From NCBI GenBank assembly GCA_023079485.1, contig CM041083.1, positions 157,297,052 through 157,361,051 on the forward strand: a DNA stretch of 64,000 nt, read 5' to 3'. A model generated the notes under the pieces. The model was not told the origin of the DNA, made no database searches, and was given only the letters and a program-made list of their open reading frames with translations. Source of the stretch: Archilochus colubris. Taxonomy: Eukaryota > Chordata > Aves > Apodiformes > Trochilidae. Positions within the stretch are counted from its first letter, which is position 1; each line of letters starts with the position of its first letter. Below, piece after piece: positions 13,804 to 23,679 of this stretch. A program made the translations under genes and the position numbers.

Positions 13804-14880
13804 CATAGCATAGAATGGTTTGGGTTGGAAGGGACCGTAAAGATCATTTAGTCCCAACGCCCCTGCATGGACACCTCCCACCAGACCGTTGCTCAAGGCC
13901 CCATGCAGCCTGGCCTTAAACACTTCCAGGAAGGGGGCAGCTACAACTTCCTTGGGCAACCCATTCCAGTGTCCCACCACTCTCAAATTAAAGAATGTCT
14001 TTCTAACATCGAACCTAAATCTCCCATCTTGAAGTTTGAAACCATTTCTATTTGAAACATCTGTGCAAAATATTCCCTACCCCAGCTTTCTTGGAGGCCC
14101 CCTTCAGACATTGTAAAGTTGCTATAAGGTTACCTCAGAGCCTCCCTTTCTCCAGGCTGAACAGCTTCAACTTCTTTAGCCTGGCTTCATAGAAGTGCTA
14201 CAGCACCCTACCCATTTTAGTGTCTCTCCTCTGGACAAGTTCCAGGAGCTCTATGTCATCCTTATGCTGGAGACTCCAGAACTGGACACAGTACTTGAGG
14301 TTGGGTCTCACAAGAGCAGAGTAGAGGGGGAAAATCATCTCCCTCAACTGGTTGTCTATGCTTCTTTTGATCCAGTCTATGACCTTGTTGGCTCTCTGAC
14401 CTGCAAGCACACATTGATGGCTTATGTTGAGCTTCTGGTCCACCACCATCCCCAAGTCCTTCAACTCAGGGCTGTCTGCAATCCTTTCTCCTCACAATCT
14501 GTATTTATGCATGGGATTTCACCAACCCAGGTACAGAACCTTGTACTTGACCTTGTTGAACTTCACACAGTTTGCACAAGTCTACTTCTTGAGCCTGTCA
14601 AGGTCCCTCTGGATGCCATCCCTTCCCTCTATCATGTTGACTTCACCACACCACTTGATGTCCTCTGCAAACTTGCTGAGGGTGCATTCGATTCCACTGT
14701 CAATGTCACTACCAAAGATGTTAAACCGCACTGGTCTGAGTACCGACCCTCGAGGAACACACCTCGTCAGAAATCTCCATTTGGACACTGAGACATGGAT
14801 CACAACTCTTTGTGTGGAGCCACCCATACAGTTCCTTATCCAAGGAGAGATCCATCCATCGAATCTGTCAAATTACCTGC
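13804..14880 (-). mobile_element. CR1 LINE, minus strand, reverse transcriptase end to 3' end
   Basis: The 3' end is at 13804, where the CR1 signature (reverse complement of the GGTCCCTTCCAACCCAAACC block) opens the element on the plus strand. The body extends upstream on the minus strand for about 1.1 kb. It covers the end of the CR1 ORF2 reverse transcriptase and the region behind it. In minus-strand translation the CR1 phrases SVLRPVRFNIF, DSGIECTLSKFA, KDLGMVVDQKLN and YSALVRPNLKYCVQFW are readable in several broken frames. The 5' end is truncated inside the reverse transcriptase, as is usual for CR1. It is the longest CR1 copy of this block and has diverged by many point changes, so it is not young. 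Confidence 0.93.
14198..14827 (-). pseudogene. Decayed CR1 ORF2 reverse transcriptase fragment
   Basis: Two minus-strand open segments (14582-14827 and 14198-14464) carry the C-terminal part of the CR1 reverse transcriptase. The first includes the catalytic region, which in CR1 reads F-A-D-D. Here it reads F-A-E-D, so the first catalytic aspartate has been replaced. The segment ends at a TAG at 14582-14584 where the family has a tryptophan TGG, a one-base nonsense change. The second segment continues the thumb-like region in another stretch. With the missing 5' half, the altered active site and the stop, the copy cannot make an enzyme. Confidence 0.9.
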
Positions 14881-15055
14881 CCAGATCAGGCCACTGTGTT
14901 TTAGGGGAATGAACTGTGCCATGCCACTTGATGAAAGGATCAGAGAATAGTCCCTGCACACTGAGCTTACTAGTATGGATGTAGACTTTGGATGCCTTGG
15001 CTTAAAGCTGCTGTAGTCTAAAAGACAGCACTTATAGACAACACAGGGGCAAAGA

Positions 15056-15555
15056 TCACAGAATCAGTTTGGTTGGAAATGCCATTTAAGATCATCAAAT
15101 CCACCTGTAAACCTAACACTGTTAAGTCCACCATTCATCCATGTCCCTAAGTAACACATTGACATGTTTTTTAAATACCTTCAGGGATGGTGACTTCACC
15201 ACCTCCCTGGGCAGCCTATTTCAGTGTTTAATAACCCATTCAGTGAAAAACTGTCTTCTAAAATTTAATCTAAACTTTCCATGGTGTAACTTGATGCCAT
15301 TTCCTCTCATCCTGTTGCTTGTTACTAAGAAGAAGAGAGCAACATCCTCCTTACTCTGACCTCCTGTCAGGTAGTTGTAGAGAGCAATAAGTTGTCCCCC
15401 TCAGCCTTCTCTTCTCCAGACTAAACAACTCCATTTCCCTCAGATGCTCCTCATAAGACTTCCCTCACCAGCTTCATCTACTCTTCTTTGGACATGCTCC
15501 AGAATCTCAATGTCTTTCTTGTAGTGAGGGACCCAGAACTGAATGATATGCCACT
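15056..15555 (-). mobile_element. CR1 LINE fragment, minus strand (second subfamily)
   Basis: The 3' end starts at about 15056 with an aged CR1 tail (CACAGAATCA followed by a TTTGGTTGGAA block). It continues through the CR1 region that reads, on the plus strand, as a landmark for the ORF2 C-terminus (CACCTCCCTGGGCAGCC, CAGGTAGTTGTAGAGAGC, TTCTTGTAGTGAGGG). The details differ from the neighbours: it keeps the AAGTCCACCA and GTAACTTGATGCCATTTCC variants. It is therefore a separate insertion from a different CR1 subfamily and not a duplicate. Length is about 500 bp, 5' truncated. Confidence 0.9.
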
Positions 15556-15593
15556 CTGAATATACACAAACATAGTTATGAACATGACATACA

Positions 15594-16025
15594 ATCATAG
15601 AATCATAGAAACATAGAATGCTTTATGTGGGAAGGCACCTTAAAGGTCATCTAATTTCAGCTCCCTTAAATGGGCAGGAACACCTCCCACTAGACCAGGT
15701 TGATCGAAGTGCCATCCAACGTGGCCTTGAACATTGCTGGGGATCATGCAACCACAGCCTTCCAGGAAAACCTGTGCCCATGTGTCATCACCATCACTCT
15801 GAAGAAGTTCCTCCTAATGTCTATCCTAATGTCTAGCCCTTGTCTTATTCCTACATGGCCTTATAAAATTTTCTCAACAGCTTTCCTGTAGGCCCCTTCA
15901 GGTACTGGAAGGCTGCTATAAGTTCTCCCAAGGGCCCTCTCTTCTCCAGTCTGAACAAAGCCAACTCTATCAGCTTGTCTTCACAGGAGAGTTTTTTCAG
16001 CTCCCTGATCATCTTTGTGTACAGT
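15594..16025 (-). mobile_element. CR1 LINE fragment, minus strand (third of the block)
   Basis: The 3' terminus shows three imperfect copies of the 8-bp tail unit (CATAGAAT, read on the plus strand) and then the CR1 3' block near 15630. The copy continues to about 16025 through the usual CR1 landmarks (ACTAGACCAGGTTG, GTCCAGTCTGAACAAAGCC-like wording). It belongs to the subfamily whose plus-sense 3' end carries CAACCTGGTCTAGT. It is 5' truncated and moderately diverged. It sits about 40 bp from the preceding CR1 in the same orientation. Confidence 0.92.
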
Positions 16026-16428
16026 TAATGTTCAGTAAAACTACTTCTGTCAAACTTTATACAAGTGATTCAGATTAGATGTCTATAAATTAATATTTAA
16101 GTCTGAGCCAGTGATGGTTGGTGAGTGATACTTCATACAGTCCTCATAGAAACATGAATCCAATTGCAAAGCAAGCAGCTCAGGTTTGTAGTTTAGGATG
16201 AGGTTAATTGTTCCCTGAAGGTGCTGTTTCTCCTCATTGGCAATAAATTCCAGAATTATATAAGCCTTAGATGTACCGATTTTAGATGGCTAAACCTAGG
16301 CACAAGGACCTGATCTTGTATATCAACATCCCACTTCATTCTTCTTAACACTGAGATATGTTTTTATGGGCACAAGTTGAGTTCTCTTTCCCCAGCTCAC
16401 TCTGTTTTGGCTACAGAAAATCCAATAA

Positions 16429-16949
16429 ATGCTTGTGAGATGGTGTCAGAAACAACCCTGGGAGGAGACAGGAAGGAGATTGAGGTGCTGGAGCAGGTCC
16501 AGAGAAGAGCAAGGAGGCTGTGAAGGGATCCAGCACAAGTCCTGTGAGGAAGGGCTGAGGGAGCTGGGGGTGTTCAGTCTGGAGAAGAGGAGGCTCAGGG
16601 GAGACCTCATCACTCTCTACAACTCCCTGAAAGGAGGCTGGAGCCAGGGGGGATTCGGTCTCTTCTCCCAGGCAGCTACCAGTAAGACAAGAGGTCATGG
16701 TCTTAAGCTCTGCCAGGGGTTTAGGTTAGATATTAGGAAGAAATTCTTTACAGAGAGGGTGATCAGGCATTGGAATGGGATGCCCAGGGAGGTGGTGGAT
16801 TCTCTATCTCTGGAGATTTCTAAGAAGGGACTAATGTGGCACTCAGTGCCATGGTCTGGTAAACACAGTGGTAGTGGATTAAGGGTTGGACTTGATGATC
16901 TCAGAGGTCCTTTCCAACCCAGATGACCCTGGGATTCTAGGATTCTAGG
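16429..16949 (+). mobile_element. CR1 LINE, plus strand, 3' half, well preserved
   Basis: The copy runs for about 520 bp in plus orientation and ends in a tail of GGATTCTA units at about 16949. The 3' block reads GGTTGGACTTGATGATCTCAGAGG, the signature shared with the copies at about 26.4, 35.5, 50.1 and 57.0 kb. A plus-strand frame of 165 codons (16429-16926) stays open across almost the whole copy and translates as the CR1 ORF2 C-terminal tail ([41 protein letters not shown]). The long open frame and few changes suggest a fairly recent insertion. It is not a complete gene: endonuclease and reverse transcriptase are missing. It faces the minus-strand CR1 copies head to head across about 400 bp. 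Confidence 0.95.
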
Positions 16950-18107
16950 AGACCTAGCAAGGTGGAGGAATAACCATTTCTCAGGACACAGGACCACAAA
17001 CTGTCTGGTGTTCTCAGGGGCACCTGAGAACAATTTTCACAATGTAGTTAGAAGTGTCTTTTAAAGAAATGGGTTCATACATTTGGTGTAGTCTAGATAG
17101 GAACATCTCAAAATATAATATGGCTCAATTAACTGCAATTAGGATAACAATTCACTTTCTGCTGACGCCTCTGAACAAGGCGTCAATAAGCAATACTGTC
17201 TTTAAAGTCCTTTTTAGATCAGCAGTAGATTTCATTAGGTAAGCATATGAACCCCAATTTGGAGATGAGGCAAACAAATTCACACCCTTGTGGTTAGATC
17301 CAGTCAGCTCACCCTCTTTTTTAATTGAAAGCATTGTAAACATTGTAAATCTGTATATATAAATTTCACAGTATTTTGGTTTTCACCCTATTTATGATTA
17401 CTTGTTTACAATCAGTCACTACCCTTGACCAGAGTATTCATGAATGTAAAAAGATCTACCAAGTTCAACAACCTAGTTCTAATGAGTAATATTACACCAG
17501 CAAAAAGGCAAAAGCCTGCACTGAGACTGCTTATTGTTGGTTCTCACAACTTGTGATTATCTTTTTTCACCAGTGATAAATGAAATAATAATCAGAAATG
17601 CTCTCTGTAACTCTGAAATAAAATGGCTCATTAGTTGTGACTAACAAGTGATGAATGAACAAAATTAGATCTGGATAGTGCATTGCGTGTACACCACAAG
17701 TAGGCTACTTTCAAATAACAGGTCTATAAGAGGACCCTAAACTACAGACTAAAGATACATGTTTAACTATATTAATTATAATGATACCTGACATTTCTAT
17801 GACGTTCTGGCATTTGAGGGATTTGAGCATTTTTCTTTTTATGATTATCAAGTCCCCCACATTTCCTGACATCATTCCCTTCTTTTGGAAGATCAGGAAA
17901 ATTGAACTGCACCACAGCTGACTAAAATCTTCAAAACTTCAAGTGAAAGAAATTTTTATATTTAAATCTAATCTTATAAGGAACTCACTCAGAAATAACT
18001 GCAAGCCTAATATTTTATGGCAGTGTGCCTTTAGAAACAACGTATTTCTACCAAAGAAAGAGTTATTACTTACCTATCCATGTTATACAAGACACAGCTG
18101 CTGAAAG
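16950..18107. other. Unique sequence between CR1 copies
   Basis: About 1.2 kb with no recognised gene, RNA or transposon. It is AT-rich and has no notable simple repeat. Short open frames are unremarkable. Confidence 0.55.
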
Positions 18108-18590
18108 TATCTGTCAGAAAAGAACGTGAGGGTCCTGGCAGTCACCAAGTTGAATTTGAGCCAACAGTGTGCCCTTGGAACAACACTGGCAAATGGTGTC
18201 CTGGGCTGCATCAGGAAAAGTATTGCCAGCAGGTCACAGAAGCTGACTCTTCCTTTTGGCACTGGTGAGGCCGTGCCTAGAGTTCTGTGTCCAGTTCTGG
18301 GCTCCTCATTACAAGAGAGACATGGACATACCAGAGAGGTTCCAGTGGGATGCCACATGGATGATGAAGGCACTGAAGCATCTCTCCTATGAGGAGAACA
18401 GTTGGGACTGTTCATCCCAGGGCAGAGAAGGAGGATCTTATTAACATATATAAATACCTTCCTAACCTTGTCTTGTTAACTGAGCCTTTGAGTGGATTTT
18501 TCTCCTTCCTGTCCCACAGTGGGTGTTGGGGTATAAGCAACTGGAGGCCTGGTTGGGCCCAAACTGTTATAGACAAATTCTAGGCAGGTT
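18108..18590 (+). mobile_element. CR1 LINE fragment, plus strand, diverged
   Basis: CR1 ORF2 landmarks can be read in order on the plus strand. The LEXQQCALGTT-like segment is at about 18150, the ILGCIRKSIASRSQK-like segment at about 18215, and the EFCVQFWAPHYKRDMD segment at about 18270-18320. The three frames alternate, so there are indels. It lacks a clear CR1 3' tail: the homology fades near 18590. It is an older copy, cut at both ends. Confidence 0.88.
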
Positions 18591-21500
18591 TGGAATATCT
18601 GATGCTAAAATTTGAAGTTTCAAAAAAAATCAGATAAATATGAATATCTAAGGAAATGCACAAGTTTCATGGAACACTCACTTAGCTAAATCTCTAGACT
18701 GTCTGAATGCAAACCTCTTAGAGGTCCCTGGCATCCTGGAGATGGATATGTAGTGGGATTTCAGTGTCACTGTATTATATGGAGCACAGAACTTTAAAAC
18801 ATATGCAATGCAGCATGAAAAGCCACTCCCAGTACATATTTACAAACAAGGAGAAATTCTTGAACACAATAGTAGAAACTTGGAAAAAAAAAACCCAAAA
18901 GTTTTCAGATATCCGTTACTTTTAAATGGAGTTAAAGCAACAAAATATTCAGCAGTAGAGAAAATAAAATTCACCTTGATTTGCTCAGTATGGAGGGTTT
19001 TGTTAAAAATTAAGAAGTCATGTTTTGGATGGACAGTGGAAGCATTCTTTGAGTTAGACTCTGTTAATCCCAATGGAAAAGTGAAGGCAAAGTCAAAAGA
19101 GTATATAAATAATATCAGCCATTTATAATGTCTCAGACAGCTGAAGAAATGCTGAAAAGTCTCACTTTTTTTCTTTTGTGTCAGCCCTCTTGCATGATAG
19201 ATTACAGTGTCTAGGTGGATTGACACCATAACTCAGATAAAAATATGCCTGGTTGAAACTTTAATTCCAAAAGTTTTAGCTTACCTTAAACTAAGCCAAA
19301 CCTAAATTTAGCAGTTTAAAAAGAAAGTTTCAAACCACTTTTTTCTTCCCAGGAATTTCCACTGTGAGAGAGGTCAAAAAGTGTGCAAGTTTTGACAGCT
19401 TATGTTTTGAAAGTGTAATTTTATACAGTTTATATATTTAAGAATAATTAGAAAAATATAAAAATGTGATGATAATGCAATGCAATAGCAATAAATGGTG
19501 AAATATAAAATGCAACATCTTTTGTAACAAATGTTGTGTATAAACAAAAAATAAAGGCTACATTTCAAATAAAATATTATTGGACCTTGCTAATTTTATG
19601 AAATTAGATAATTCTTCATGTTTTTCAAAACAAGGTGTCACTGGCATCACTGCACTACTATAGAGAAGTTTGATGAATCCAGATTTTTTTCAGCAAGATT
19701 ATTGTCTCCTATATTTCTTTCATTTGAGTCACACTGTTAATGTTTCAGGATAATTTATAAGGTATGGACTTAATTTTAGTAAGTAATTCAGACAAAGTCT
19801 AAGAATTTTCTCAGGCAGAATTACAAATGAAGGTAGCAGAAGATCTGTTTGAATTGAGGCAGGAAGCCTGATCCAACACATTGAAGTTTGAATGTTTCTT
19901 GTGTGCTGTCCTTTTATTTGGATCCATTTGCTAAGTCCATGGAATTGTGGAATGGAGAAGCAGCACAGTTTGAAAGGAAGCATTTTTTAAAAAGAGTAAT
20001 GGTAAGGAAACTTAGCAAAATGCCAGCAAGCTAAACGACTACTATATTTGTAAAATAAATCTGTCCCCTGCAAATCCCCAATCTTCTCTTCGTAAATCAG
20101 TATATCGCAAGCACTTTAGCTGCATTTAAGTCTGCTCATACAGAAGCTCAAGAACTTCCCTAGAAAAAGTGATTCTGTAGGGACAAATAATTATTCGTGT
20201 TTTTTCCTGTATTTTCTTCTCACTGAGCTTGTTTGCCAACGTTTCTCCATCACTTTCCTTCCACTATATCAATTGTAACAGAGACAAAGCAGCCCTGGTT
20301 TCCAGTGAAATGGAAGGAAAGCAGCAGGTCCACAGGAAGAATCCAGGATACTTGCCATAAACCATTTACCACATACAGCAAACCAGGATTTTTTCCAGGA
20401 TTATTCAGAGCCAATACAAGCCTGCAACACACAGTGAAACATTAGTCTTGAACACCCTACAGTGATTTTAATGGAAGAACAGTCACAAGTACATGGAACT
20501 CCTCTATCTTTTTATTTTTAAATCTTTTTCTCAATCCTATTAGAAGATCTTTATTAAAAAAAATTTAAAATCTGGGTTAGCCACTTCAAAAGTACTACCT
20601 CCATCACTGACAAGCATGGAGTCTGTTTTATGGATCCTCTTGACATGGTTTAAGCCAATGTGTTCCTAGTGAAACCACACTCAGTCCATCTTGTGTTATT
20701 TCAGTTTCAAAAGCACAAAATCAAAACTCAGAATCTTTTCAAAGTTCCAGAGATTTCTGTGACATGTAAACTTCATATTTTCCCCTGGTTTTTCCCCTGT
20801 TTTTGTGGATTTGGTAACTCACACACCTTACGTATGAGTTTTAAAATAATTTTGAGTTGTATTTAAAAAAAACATAAATCCATGAGAAATATTAATAATA
20901 AACATAATTTTACTGTTAAATAGATTAACTATAAAATGTTAAATGACATAGTTTCATCCAAAAAATTATGTTTGTGTAAGAAAAACTCTATACAAAGACT
21001 AAATACATTTTTTATGTTACTTGGGCAAAAAAATAAATATGGATAAATATTTCTCTAAAAGTTCTGCTCAAATGAATGTAAAATCTAATGAAGAGGATTT
21101 GGTTTAAATGATGTTGCTTTACTGGCTGACAAATTTTATTTAAAAGGTATATTCTTCAGTCCTGCACATACTTATGCCTCTGTTAACATTTAAACAACAA
21201 AAAACCAAACATACATTCATTGAGCTCACATGTACAACACAGACTGGAACTCCTGACACACTGAAGAGTAATAAAAGCTTTGGATATGCAGGTTTTTCCT
21301 TTCAAATGTGTGTATCCCTTCTGTTTTATACCTAAGAAAAAATAAATGTCTGAATCTGCAGCCAGTCTCCAAAAACATCAAGAAGCAGATGTTCTGATCG
21401 TCTACCCCATATAAAAGCATTGTGGGCCAACAAACAACCCTTTTCTCCTTCTGACTTTTTCTGTAGCAAGAGAGATAAAGAAGACCAGGGCCTATCTACA

Positions 21501-23384
21501 AATTATCTGCTCCAAAAGGTGCAACCAGCTTCCTGAACGGACTCCTACTAATTTTATTTTGGGGGGGGGTGTTTGTTTGTTTGGGTTTTGGGGGGTTTTT
21601 TTCATCTTGAGATGAGCAGATGAGTCCTCAAGCTACTTCACAGGAGAAGACCTGAAGCCAGAACTAAAACCTCACATCATGTTATATCTAGAACCTCGAG
21701 TTTCTTTCGTCTTGAGTCGGAGCACTACAAACATGCACTAACACAGTTGCAGCAGTATGGCAAAGGCATTTTAGTCAAAAAAAAGAGAAATATAGATTCA
21801 CGTCATGTGCCATCAGCCTCTGCAGAGACTTACTGTGGTGAAGGATTTAAAATTCTCTCTATACAAACAGTTAATCACTACAACCATTTAAAATGTCAAT
21901 GGAAAAAGAGTTTCCAAGAGCATATAACTGCCCAGATAGCTTTCATCAGCCCAGCCACATGAAAGACCCAGAGGCAACTGCAAAGCCACCATCAACGCAA
22001 ATGCCTGTGGAGTTCTCTCTGGTGCCAGGTCCTGCTGCTTTGGCTATAAACAGTATCTCCTGTAGTGTTACATCTAGGACCTCTGGCTGCCAATCAAGTG
22101 GGGAGAGAAAGAGAAGGAAGAGCCATCTATGCACTTGAGTAAATGCACTATCTCCATTACGTGCTGTATTTTATACCTTTGTGGAGTAAGTGGTTTTGCA
22201 AAATGATAAACCTCCAAAAAGGTAAAAACTCATTGCAAGGAAAATGTAGTAGCAACTTTGATGCTCAATTTTATAAATATGAACATTTTTATAGACTTCA
22301 GCCTCATCACAAAACATTAGACTAATGGATGCGAAGGCAATTCTTCTTAATAACTTTATGCTCAGACATTCTTGCATGTTTGTGTCAAGCTGGGTGACCC
22401 TTCTAGTGAGCAACAACCAGCATCTGTTTTCCTCATATGTCCTGACACATGTACTTCTGTGGAAGGGTTTTTTCTGCTGAAAACAATCAGAGGAAGCCAT
22501 GGTTTCAGGCTGCACACACTGCTCCTGCTGGTAACAGTGTCATAATTTTGCACCTGTGTCTGAAATGGTTTATTTTGTTTCTCAGTGAACAAGGCTGAAC
22601 ATGATGCCCAAACTTGGAACATCTGCTTTTGGTACCCAATTTTGACTGGTTTCTGGTCTGTCTGTTGGATTAGGCTCATGTAATGGCTCAAATTTTCATG
22701 TGACTCAACCCAGTCATTATCTTTGTGTTCATTGTCAACTCAGGACACAATCAATTGCAAAAAAACAGAGTAACATTAAGGGTCCAGTCTGCAAACAGCA
22801 ATTGTCTACTTTTTATTCAGGTACATGCTTGCCATGGTGGCAGTAATGCCACTTCCAGAAGTAAAGTTGAACGAGAAATGTGTGACAAACTGCAGTCCTT
22901 GATATCTAGTCTATAACCACTCTGTATTTATTTAGACATGCCAGCAATAGCATTTGCATCAGGGGCTAATTGCCCCCTCAGTTTTATGCTAGCAATTGAC
23001 TGCAAGCTCAGAAGTGCAGGCAAAAAGGAGAAAAAAAAATAGAAACAAAAAGACAAAAAACACAGCTGAAAATTAAATACAAAACTTGTCTCTGATAGCT
23101 TTGGCAATACTCAGATGAAAAGGAAGTTATGGATAATTATTGCTCTGAAACTCCTATTAATGAAAAAAAAAAAAGTCTACTAGAAATTTTCAACAGTTGC
23201 AGACTGTGGCTCTAATGGCAGGTTTAACCGTGTCACACTTTCACTTCTTAGATATGTTTCTCTTTCAAATTGAACTGACTTCTAATTTATATACAGCTGT
23301 TAATATTTTAGGCAAACAGCTGCTCTAAATTGTCATGTGTTATAGAAAGGCTCAGAATATCCTATTTAATTAAGCAACATGTTG
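18591..23384. other. Unique AT-rich sequence, no gene recognised
   Basis: About 4.8 kb without recognisable exons, RNA genes or transposons. A G-rich stretch lies at 21561-21595. A slightly GC-richer segment around 21950-22140 contains short overlapping frames in both directions with no domain. Poly-A rich segments near 23020-23180 precede the large microsatellite. Confidence 0.55.
21561..21595 (+). other. G-run cluster, possible quadruplex-forming
   Basis: Runs of nine, three and six guanines lie within 35 bases, separated by T-rich spacers. The nine-base run can supply two G-tracts, so four tracts are available. One spacer is 13 bases long, which weakens the case. Folding is inference. Confidence 0.4.
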
Positions 23385-23664
23385 CCTTCCTTCCTTCCTT
23401 CCTTCCTTCCTTCCTTCCTTCCTTCCTTCCTTCCTTCCTTCCTTCCTTCCTTCCTTCCTTCATTCCTTCCTTCCTTCCTTCCTTCCTTCCTTCCTTCCTT
23501 CCTTCCTTCCTTCCTTCCTTCCTTCCTTCCTTCCTTCCTTCCTTCCTTCCTTCCTTCCTTCCGTCCTTCCTTACTTCCTTCCTTCCTTCCTTCCTTCCTT
23601 CCTTCCTTCCTTCCTTCCTTCCTTCCTTCCTTCCTTCCTTCCTTCCTTCCTTCCTTCCTTCCTT
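23385..23664. repeat. CCTT tetranucleotide microsatellite, 70 units
   Basis: An uninterrupted 280-bp array of the CCTT unit, in perfect phase throughout, has only three base substitutions: A at 23462, G at 23563 and A at 23573. It is followed by a T-rich run to about 23679. The near-perfect state points to recent growth and high polymorphism. A homopyrimidine strand with mirror symmetry of this length can adopt triplex (H-DNA) structure. Both long open frames through it encode Pro-Ser-Phe-Leu repeats and are artefacts. Confidence 0.99.
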
Positions 23665-23679
23665 TTTATTTTTTTTTAA

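Noticed and set aside
14195..14912. 198- and 162-codon plus-strand frames
   Set aside because: They are antisense to the minus-strand CR1 reverse transcriptase fragment and open only because of its composition.
16411..17033. Minus-strand frames of 95 and 112 codons
   Set aside because: Antisense shadows of the plus-strand CR1 at 16429-16949.
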